A stretch of 64,000 bases of DNA. Source: Sesamum alatum (taxonomy: Eukaryota > Streptophyta > Magnoliopsida > Lamiales > Pedaliaceae). Positions within the stretch are counted from its first letter, which is position 1. Each line of letters begins with the position of its first letter. The position numbers and the translations under genes were made by a program. The notes under the pieces were generated by a model, which was given only the letters and a program-made list of their open reading frames with translations, was not told the DNA's origin and ran no database searches. Below are positions 56,301 through 64,000 of this stretch, one piece after another. The stretch spans positions 35,238,466 through 35,302,465 of the forward strand of contig JACGWO010000003.1 of the NCBI GenBank assembly GCA_034509735.1, in the 5' to 3' direction.

Positions 56301-57297
56301 GTGGAAGAACATAAAGTGATCGAACTGACCCCAGGCGAGCCTAACAGGACCACAAGGATTGGGTCGCAAATGACATCGAACCTAGAAACATTGATGGTCG
56401 CGTTTTTTAGAAAAAATTCTGACATGTTCGCATGGAGCCCGTCGGACTTTAAGGGGATTGACCCAGAGGTCATCGTGCACAGACTCAATGTAGACCCGCA
56501 AATGCGACCGGTGAAGCAAAAGAAGCGATCGTTCGGCGTGGAAAGAAACAAAATAATTGAGGAAGAGGTCAATAAACTTCTGGAGGCAGGATACGTTGCG
56601 GAGGTCCAGTACACAGAATGGTTATCAAACGTGGTGATAGTGCCCAAGGCATCAGGAAAATGGCGAATGTGTACAGATTTTACAGACTTGAACAAAGCAT
56701 GTCCAAAGGACCCGTACCCGCTACCTCGAATAGACCTACTGGTCGATTCGACCACAGGATGCGCACTGTTCAGCATGATGGACGCATACCAGGGATATCA
56801 TCAGATCTTCATGGCGGAGGAAGATAGAGATAAGACATCATTCGTTACTGAAAATGGCATTTATTGTTATAATGTGATGCCGTTTGGTTTAAAAAATGCA
56901 GGTGCCACCTACCAGAGGCTGGTGAACAGGATGTTCAAGGAGCTGATCGGCCATTCCATGGAAGTATATGTGGATGACATGTTGGTCAAGAGCAAAGAGG
57001 AGAAACATCACCTCGATCACCTGAGAAAGGCGTTCGAGGTGATGCGAACGTATGGCATGAAATTAAACCCGTCAAAATGCACTTTCGGGGTTCGAGGGGA
57101 AAAATTCTTAGTATACATGGTAAGTGAGAAAGGAATCGAAGCAAATCCGGAAAAAAATAGAGGCTATATTGGGATTGAGCTCGCCAAAAAAACGGTCAAA
57201 GATGTACAGAAACTAGCTGGGAAGAATCGCGTCTCTTAGTCGCTTCATCTCGCGATCAGCGGACCGTAATTTACCATTTTTCAAAACTCTAAGGAAG
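56301..57297 (+). pseudogene. Reverse transcriptase region of pol
   Basis: RT fingers and palm: WRMCTDFTDLNKACPKD (about 56661-56711), the first catalytic Asp in FSMMDAYQGYHQI, VMPFGLKNAGATYQR, and the YVDDM box at about 56967-56981. Downstream the frame is locally wrong between two A7 runs (about 57149-57195; one base too many, then one too few), and a further +1 shift near 57220 brings an early stop at 57237-57239. The following bases up to 57297 continue RT in another frame. Catalytic Asp residues are intact. Confidence 0.88.
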
Positions 57298-58180
57298 GTG
57301 AAGGATTTCAAATGGAACGAAGAGTGCGAACAAGCATTGACTGATCTAAAACAGTATTTGACAAAACCACCCCTGCTTGCAAATCCTAAGATAGGTGAGG
57401 TGCTATACTTATACCTAGTTGTGTCCGAGGATGCAGTAAGTTCTGTTCTGGTAAAGGAAGAAACGAGGTCGCAAAATCCAGTATATTATGTGAGCAGAAT
57501 GCTTCAAGGGGCAGAGAAAAGATACATCCAGATCGAAAAGTTGGCACTAGCTTTGGTTACTACAGCTCGAAAATTGAGACTATATTTTCAATCTCACAAG
57601 ATCGTAGTATTGACAAACTACCCCTTGAAACAAATCATGTCCAGACCAGATGCTTCAGATCGCTTGATCAAATGGGCGGTCGAGCTGGGTGAATTTGATA
57701 TCGAGTATCAGGCAAGAACTTCCATCAAGTCTCAAATTTTTGCTGATTTCATTGTCGAGCTTGCAGGTGACCAGGAAGTAAAACATCATGAAGGCTGCTT
57801 GCTTCACGTTGATGGATCAGCGAATGCGAACAATGGAGGCGCAGGAATTTTGTTGCAAGGACCCGAAGGAGTAGAAATTGAGGTCGCGGAAAAATTGGCG
57901 TTCCCGACCACTAATAACGAGGCAGAATATGAGGCACTGATTTTGGGCCTAAAAATGGCAAGTCAAGCTGGGGTCAAGAGGTTAGATGTGTGCACCGATT
58001 CTCAATTGGTCGCAATGCAGATCAAAGGCACATATGAGACGAAGAGAATGGTCGATGACCCAGTACCCTAAGAAAGGTGAAAGAAATGATGCAGAAGTTT
58101 GACAAGTGCTCGATTCAACAAATCCCAAGGGAAGAAAATGCACGGGCAGACGCATTGTCCAAGTTCGGAGCCATGATGGC
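57298..58180 (+). pseudogene. Dual RNase H region of pol
   Basis: First (gypsy-type) RNase H or its connection: LTKPPLLANPK, PVYYVSRMLQGAEKRY, FQSHKIVVLTNYPLKQI (about 57298-57760). Second, plant-type RNase H: LHVDGSANANNGGAGIL (about 57802-57852), TNNEAEYEALILGLKMA and VCTDSQLVAMQIKGTYE. The pair of RNase H domains is a Tat-clade feature. The frame shifts near 58050-58075 (an extra base around GACCC/ACCCT), where a stop arises, and resumes at 58077 with KEMMQKFDKCSIQQIPREE. Confidence 0.82.
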
Positions 58181-59505
58181 AAGAATAAAGGACCGCAGCA
58201 TTTCAGTGATGATTAAGGAAGTGCCGGAAGTGGACGAACCAGCCGTTGAGGTGCAAACGATCGAAGAAGAGGCATCCTGGAAAACGGACATAGTCAGGTA
58301 CTTGCGTGAGGAGATCGCACCTAGCGACCCCGTTGAGTCAAAAAAGATGAGATTTAAGGCAAACAGGTTCACGATGGTGGGGGATGAATTATACAAAAGG
58401 ACAATTGAAGGACCACTATTGAAATGTCTCGACCCAGAAAAGGCCCATTATGTATTAAGAGAGATCCACGAAGGAAGTTGTGGTAATCACTCAGGAGGTA
58501 GGTCGCTCGCACAGAAGGTCACAAGACAGGGTTACTTTTGGCCCACTTTAGTGAAAGACGCAATGGAGTTTACCAAAAAGTACGAAAGCTGTCAGAAATA
58601 TGCAACATTGATACATGCCCCTGCGACCTCGTTGGAACCAATTAGGATCGCATGTCCATTCGACCAGTGGGGCATCGACATTGTAGGACCTTTTCCACCA
58701 GCACCAGCTCAGAAAAAGTTTGTTATAGTGGCGGTCGAGTACTTTTCAAAATGGGTAGAAGCAGAAGCCTTAGCGAAAATTTCAGAAAAGGAAGTGATAA
58801 ACTTTATATGGAAAAACATCATTTGCAGGTTTGGCATACCTCGGGTCTTGATCTCGGATAATGGTACTCAGTTTCAAGGAAAAACGAATTATGGCATGGT
58901 GCAAGGAATTAAAAATTCAACAAAAGTTCACAGCAGTTGGGAATCCCCAAGCGAACGGCCAGACCGAGGTGACTAACCGAACACTGTTGCAACATTTGAA
59001 AACAAGGCTCGAAGGTGCGAAGGGGTCGTGGGTCGAAGAACTACCAGGCGTATTATGGGCATACCGCACAACTCCGAGAACCTCGACAGGTGAGTCACCA
59101 TTCTGTTTAGTTTATGGAACTAAAGCTATAATCCCTGCAGAGGTAGGAGAAATGACAGCCAGGGTCGCCTATTATGACCCACAAGCGAACCAGGTCGAAC
59201 GAGCTTTCGACCTCACCACAATCGAAGAAAGGAGAGATCGCGCCTATGCCAAAATCTTGCATCACAAGAATATGATGATGAGGAATTATAACCAAAGGGT
59301 CAAACCAAGGCAGTTCCAAGTAGGAGATCTAGTTCTTAAGAAGGTCGAAGTGTCAAAGCATGTTGGGAAGCTAGACCCAAGCTGGGAAGGACCCTATAAG
59401 GTCATCGAGATCAAAAAACGCGGAACATACAAACTTCAAAGCATGAATGGCAAAGACTTACCAAGACCGTGGAATGTGCACAACTTGAAAAAGTTCTACG
59501 CTTGA
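58181..59505 (+). pseudogene. Integrase region of pol
   Basis: HHCC zinc finger: IHEGSCGNHSGG ... YESCQKYA (about 58460-58600). Catalytic core: first Asp in WGIDIVGP (about 58666), second Asp in LISDNGTQF (about 58851), and Glu in NGQTEVTNR (about 58958). A single-base shift in the A5 run at 58880-58884 splits the core into two frames. The C-terminal part (QVGDLVLKKVE, WEGPYKVIEI) ends at a stop at 59503-59505. No chromodomain is seen, as expected for Tat. Confidence 0.85.
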
Positions 59506-59539
59506 CAAGGACCAGAACCAGCCTGTGAAAGGCCGGATA

Positions 59540-60175
59540 CAACGATCTGTGAAAGATCGCGACTGATCTGTGAAAGATCGCTCCAATGCACGATCTGAAA
59601 AAGATCCATTTCCTTTTTGTCTGATCGCTAGAGACTGTAAACGATCTGTGAAAGATCACTGTGTATTTATGTTGTCATTTCAATTAGAAGCCTGAGAAAG
59701 GCCATTTCATTTTGTAAAATTTCCAAACGCGACCTGGAAAAGGTCGCATCAAAACAAGTCACGCGACCTGAAAAAGGTCACGGACTTCTGATTCAAATGT
59801 TCAATTGAAGCACACGACCTGAAAAAGGTTACAGACTTATGACTAAAATTCAACCAAGACATGCGGCCTGAAAAAGGTCGCGGATAAATTTCAACGAAAA
59901 CATGCGACCTGGAAAAGGTCACACCGAAGCAAATAATGCGACCTAAAAAAGGTCACGGGCCTCCAATCAAAATTTTCAACCGAGGCATACAACCTGAAAA
60001 AGGTCGTAGACTTGATCGAAAATTCCAAGAAAATTACGCAACCTGCAAAAGTTCACGAACCGTATCACCATTCTACTAGTATGCGACCTGAAAAAGGTCG
60101 CACTAAAGAGAGTTGTGCGACTTGCAAAAGGTCACACTAAAAAGAATTATGCGATCGGCAAAAGATCCTAGACTA
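59540..60175. repeat. Array of about 16 short hairpin units between pol and the antisense gene
   Basis: A 17-19 base unit with inverted halves recurs at 33-50 base intervals. Early units read CGATCTGTGAAAGATCG, later units GCGACCTGAAAAAGGTCGC (stem GCGACCT/AGGTCGC, loop GAAAA). Positions of units start near 59540, 59562, 59589, 59640, 59689, 59728, 59761, 59814, 59862, 59903, 59937, 59988, 60037, 60080, 60116 and 60149. Substitutions in one arm are often matched in the other (ACAACCT... GGTCGT is a partial example; GATCT/AGATC versus GACCT/AGGTC is a clear one). Spacers are unrelated to each other except for short words. Confidence 0.85.
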
Positions 60176-60413
60176 GTCAAAATTTACAAGGCATACGAGA
60201 CAAGGCAAAGGAAAATAACAATATCTCGAACGTATCTTGAAGGTTAGTATGATCGCATGAACGCAACAAGAGTGAAAACCTTGGATTTTTCATTCAATAG
60301 CGCCAAATACAAAATGATGGTGGTCGCCAAGTCACGTGACAAAAGAGTATATAATAAAAGGCGACCAGGCAACACCGTAAGCATTTACACCAGGAAAGCG
60401 AGAACGACTAGAC

Positions 60414-62895
60414 CTATGGAACATAGCCTATTTCGTCGACCAGACTCGCGAACTCATCCTCTACGCTGGGATCGGAAGCGGTCTCGGGGGGATAGGGCTG
60501 GAGCTGATCATCCAAAGAGGAGTCGAGACGGGATTGGTCGAATCCCTCGGCGAAGCCCTGAAGGTGCACGACTTGTGCAATACATTTGTCGAACCCATCA
60601 TTAAGGAATTGGGCAGACTGAACATCGACCGCAGTTTTGAAAACGGGAGACTTGAGAAAATCCCGTGCACCTTGGAGACGAGCGTTGGCAAGGGATTTTT
60701 TGTACTCATCTGAGTGAAGAAAGGCCTCTCGACCCTCGATCACCCCCTCGGTCTTAACAGCGAGGCGACCGGCCGAAAATCTATCTGTTCGACCTTACTC
60801 TAAGGCAGCAGCCGCTTGTTGTTTGCCCTCTTCGATGGTCGTAGAAATCTGGCTCCTTAGAGCAGCGACCTGGGTGTCTGCAATAGCCTTGGCTTCCAGA
60901 GCCTCCTTTTCAGCAGCCTTAACACTCTCGAGGCTTTGTTCGAGTTCGCGGATCTTCTTCTCCGCATCTGCTTTATCATTCCGGAACATCGAACACTTGA
61001 GGGCCAGGTTATGACCAAAGGCTGAAGCCTGCAATGATCGAAGAAATGAGAAAGTATTCGTGAAAATATAAGCGAACACAAAAAGCTGAATTACCTGCAT
61101 CAGCACATGAGCGAGATGCTCCTCGACCCGCGTATGGGCAGTTTGGGCCAACAAAATCTGATCGCGATCGAGGCAGGACGCCTTGTACAACTCGAAGGAA
61201 TCCTGGCCGACGAGAGTACGCAGCACAGAGCTACGAGCTGAGATGGCCCAATCTGGGTTCATCTTTTCTCCATCCATCTCAGCAACCCGACTGCTCGAAG
61301 TCTTAAAGTCCTCTCGAGCTTGTTTCCACCAAGCGACTTGATCCAGAAATTGCTTGGTGTTTTCTTCTTCTTCGGCCGCGTCCTTGGCTGCACGCCTTTC
61401 GGCCCGTTTGCTCGAGCGCTTGCTCGATTTGCTGGAACTCTTGTCCTTGCCCTTGCGCCTATCCTTGCGTTTGCGCTTCTTCGACTTGCTCGGCTCGCCC
61501 TCGACCCTATCCCCTTCACCCGCTTCCTTGGAACCACTAGAAGCGATCTCGATAGCGCGATAGGCACCCGCGGGGATGATTGCTGACGGTTCCACGCGGC
61601 CCCCGACCTCAACTTCGGGCTTTATCGAGTCAGGGAAGCGATCAGGCTGCTCAGTAGGGGGATCAGCTTCAGGAGAAGCGACCTCAACAATTGGAGGAGC
61701 GACCGCGACCGCTGGAGAGCCCCTTCTTCGCAGATTGCGAGCAATCTCGGCAAGGCGAGCATTCATCACTGCTTCCTCTGAAAAGAAAAAACATTAAAAC
61801 TTAAAATGCAGAAAGAGATGCAGGATGACAGAAATGATAAAAATTTTTCAAGTCACCTAAAGAGCCTTGCACTCGCAGGGGAGCTGGAGAGAAGCCAACT
61901 AGCTTCAAGACTTCTTCTGACAGAAGTTTTTTCGAATCACAAGTCTCGGAAGTAATAGCATTTATCTGGTCACCCTCCAACCCCCCATCTTGAGGCTCAG
62001 GTTCGGGCTTACTGAGGCGCCAGTCGCAGCGGAAAGGCCAAGTATGGCCAGGAGGGGGTCGAATAAAAATAAAACGTTCTTTCCAAGGACCTACATTTGA
62101 TCAAAATTTGTCTAGATATTTACATTCTGGTCGCGCGGAGAGGTAATAGAAGCCCCGCTCGCTGGATCGAGCAGAAACGGAAAAGGAATATAGCGACCAG
62201 AGGTTATCGAAGCTGGGTTCGAAATCGTGATATCGCATCATAATGACAAAAATGACTATGATACTTATGGAATTAGGAGATAACTGCATGGCGCATATAT
62301 CTAAATGAGTAAGAATGTTAGCTACAGGTGGCGCTAAAAGGAAGCGAAGGCCGGCGTCCAGGTGGACAAGGGAGATTGGGCAAAAGCCTTGAGGAGGAAG
62401 ATGCATGCGATCAAAGGATCTAGGAACTAACACCTCGTAATCATGGGGTATAAAATATTTTTCCTTAATTTTGTGAACGGGTTGTTTTACCGAACTTATT
62501 ATGCCAGCCCAAGGATTTGCGGCCATCATAGCCATGTAACCCTCAAGGGTGGGTACCTCGTCAGAATCTACACGATCAAGGGCTGGGACCACCTTATTGG
62601 TTGGAGAAGCAATTACATTACGGCTTCGATTATTTAAAGGAGAGTTTGAGGTCGTGGCTCGAGGAGGAGAAGAAGATAGGCGAGAGGGGCCAGCCTCGAT
62701 ATTGGCGACCGGATTAGGAACACGCGAGGGGGAAGTAGCTTCATTAACTTCCTTTGAATGAGGCGAGGTCGCAGTCGAGCCCGAAGAGGACGACCCATAA
62801 CTTGAACCCGACCGAGAATCAGATTCAGTTTCAGAGCTATTCCTCGACCCCGACCCCGACCCCGACCTCGACTCAGATGAAGTACGGGAAGACAT
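60414..62895 (-). pseudogene. Antisense intron-containing gene of the Tat element (two in-frame stops)
   Basis: Three exons on the minus strand: 62895-61857, 61777-61095, 61028-60414. All borders are GT-AG and the phases close to 779 codons. Reading starts MSSRTSSESRSGSGSGSR. Residues about 1-100 are Ser/Arg/Glu-rich; about 105-290 look like the plant 'putative gypsy-type transposon' domain (HLPPQGFCPISLVHLDAGLR, SERGFYYLSARPE, WKERFIFIRPPPGH); then a Lys/Arg-rich basic run (KKRKRKDRRKGKDK, likely nuclear signal); the last part is coiled-coil (KKIRELEQSLESVKAAEKEA). A TGA at 62101-62103 and a TAA at 60795-60797 interrupt the frame; both could come from C-to-T change of CGA and CAA. Function of this extra Tat-clade gene is unknown. 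Confidence 0.72.
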
Positions 62896-63161
62896 GGTAC
62901 AAGTATAAAAAAAGGTGGTCGCAGAGTACCTTAAGGATCGATGATCAAAGTGCGTCTATGTGGGCGAGGTCGAATGACACCAGGCGAGAGAAGTTCAAGG
63001 AATGGGTCAAATTGACCCTCTATATATAGGCGGTCAACATCGTAAGGCGCGCCCACTCGGAAAGGACGCGATGGTGACACGTGTAGTGATCCGACAGTTG
63101 CGGCAAGGGGATACAGAGCGACGCGACTGTTCGACTTCTTCTAGCATATTTAACTTACACT
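62896..63161 (-). promoter_or_regulatory. Antisense promoter region with TATA box
   Basis: TATATATA at 63021-63028 (CTATATATAG on the minus strand) lies about 126 bases upstream of the antisense start codon, in a short noncoding stretch before the 3' LTR. Confidence 0.6.
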
Positions 63162-63180
63162 AGAAGAAGTGGGGGACTAA
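63162..63180 (+). other. Polypurine tract
   Basis: AGAAGAAGTGGGGGACTAA directly before the 3' LTR, the primer for plus-strand synthesis. Confidence 0.85.
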
Positions 63181-63626
63181 TGATGTGGGTACAACCCAAT
63201 AAACTGGTCAAAAGACCAAAAATACCCTAGAAAGTGGGCCCCAAGCGACCCGACCCGGGTCGACGACCCGTTATTACTAAGAACCAGGTGTTTCAATGTG
63301 GACCTTTGATGCTAAAACATGTCAGATCAACGAGATGAAGCCACGTGGACCAGGGAGGTACGGACACTTGGTACTATAAATAGGCCTGACCCACCACATT
63401 TGAGGTAAGTTATTCCAATTGTATTCGACCAGCATTATTCTCCATATTATCGACCATCCATCTCGACCAAAGTCTGACTTAAGCATCGGAGTGTCTACGC
63501 CGGGGACCCTCCCGGCTAGTCTCACGTGCTTGTCTCTTCTCAGGTATTGTCCGGAAGCTAACCAGATCGAGCTCGAGGGTACTCAAATCCAGTAGGACCC
63601 AGGTGATCTACCAGCGACACGGATCA
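63181..63626 (+). repeat. 3' LTR
   Basis: 446 bp, TGATGTGGG ... GGATCA; TATA box at about 63375-63382. Apart from the indel it differs from the 5' LTR at four sites (first base, AAATACC/AAACACC, CCCGG/CCCAG, CAGTAGG/CAGCAGG). Confidence 0.93.
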
Positions 63627-64000
63627 CACAGTCTTTTGTTTCTCCATACAATGTTCGGTGTTTCTCTTGATCTCAAGTCTTAGTTTTGTGTTTCACAGCC
63701 GGCGTCACTTGATGCGAGTAAAAAAGTGCTCATTTGATATGTTGTGGTCTTTAGTCCTTTGGGCTAAGTTTCCTGCAAGCCTTGAAATGGGGACCTGCAA
63801 AAAATACGTTAGCACTCCGACGCTTAGGTCAGTATGCAATTGTGAAAAGATAAAATTGAGCAAAATAGATTAATAATGACGAGAAAATGATCAAAGAGTG
63901 TTTCGAGTGCAATGCTTTTGTGTCAATGCTCATATGAAAATTGCATTACCCCTAACCAGGGGAGAAAACTTGCTTTTATAGCCATAGTCCCCCATCGGAT
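63627..64000 (-). mobile_element. Older Tat-like element: partial 5' LTR, primer site and gag start
   Basis: Read on the minus strand from the right edge: CTATAAAAG (about 63975-63983) is a TATA box, followed by the LTR word AGCGTCGGAGTGCTAACGTA and an end at CATCA (63710). Next comes AGTGACGCCGGCTGTGAAAC (about 63690-63709), a primer-site match to GGCGCCGTCTGTGG-type sites, and an ATG at 63647 opening MEKQKTVD, interrupted at CACAG by the younger element and continuing at 53585. The first base duplication CACAG is at 63627-63631. Confidence 0.6.

Larger units (their letters stand above)
53586..63626 (+). mobile_element. Ty3/gypsy LTR retrotransposon, Tat type, young but defective
   Basis: 10,041 bp. 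LTRs 53586-54061 and 63181-63626, target duplication CACAG, primer site after the 5' LTR, polypurine tract before the 3' LTR. Order inside: gag, protease, RT, RNase H, second RNase H, integrase (gypsy order), then a hairpin array, an antisense gene and the 3' LTR. Two RNase H domains and a long 3' part with an extra antisense frame are marks of the Tat clade. Outside one indel the LTRs differ at only four positions, all transitions, so insertion is recent; yet gag and pol carry several stops and single-base frameshifts, so this copy cannot encode a full set of proteins itself. Confidence 0.92.

Noticed and set aside
59540..60175. CRISPR-like array
   Set aside because: Regular repeats with spacers suggest it at first, but the repeats are short, variable palindromes inside a plant retrotransposon, spacers vary in length and resemble each other in places, and no cas genes exist.
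61320..61586. Plus-strand frames opposite the antisense gene
   Set aside because: Shadows of the Lys/Arg/Ala-rich minus-strand exon 2; no separate evidence.

Overview
This is nuclear DNA from a flowering plant, almost certainly a eudicot. Genes have many introns with GT-AG (and three GC-AG) borders, intergenic DNA is AT-rich and full of MITE-like repeats, and one tRNA gene, one young LTR retrotransposon and plant-only gene families are present (S1FA, legume-lectin receptor kinase, SYP7 syntaxin, LOG2-like ligase). The species cannot be named from the sequence alone.

Layout. 1-1313 (minus): S1FA small membrane/DNA-binding protein, cut by the left edge. About 3.5-4.0 kb: an old solo LTR. 4980-7115 (minus): intronless clade VIII-type L-type lectin receptor kinase. 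7.8-12.8 kb: AT-rich DNA with fold-back elements, MITEs and a tRNA-derived SINE. 12832-13689 (minus): DUF1685 protein. 14024-14095: tRNA-Pro(AGG). 15584-18439 (minus): MBR-type RING-H2 E3 ligase with a predicted long 5'-UTR intron reaching 22.3 kb. 23749-26486 (plus): SYP71-type Qc-SNARE. 28589-32817 (plus): P58IPK/DNAJC3 ER co-chaperone. 34283-38637 (plus): WDR20/creC-type WD40 protein. 40044-42313 (minus): LOG2-like RING E3 ligase. For the six multi-exon genes I assembled exon by exon, the phases close (S1FA only over its first two exons).

From 43 kb rightwards the window is repeat-dominated: MITEs, a Mutator-like element with a perfect 9-bp target duplication nested in a TRIM-like element, two more fold-back elements, and two tandemly duplicated small genes of unknown function (about 49.7 and 52.8 kb) that share promoter sequence. 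From 53586 to 63626 lies a nearly complete, young Ty3/gypsy element of the Tat type (5-bp target duplication, LTRs about 99% identical outside one indel). It carries gag, protease, RT, two RNase H domains, integrase, a 0.6-kb array of about 16 short hairpins, and a separate antisense, intron-containing gene with its own TATA box. It sits inside the gag region of an older Tat-like element on the opposite strand, whose LTR runs off the right edge.

The left 42 kb looks like a gene-dense ancestral block. From memory, its genes map to several Arabidopsis paralogous segments (At3g09735-09770, At3g53370-53410, At5g03140-03200, At2g37120-37160), suggesting that the window retains gene neighbours that Arabidopsis split between duplicated copies. 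The most unusual parts are the antisense gene plus hairpin array of the Tat element, the nested MULE/TRIM, and the tandem small-gene pair.
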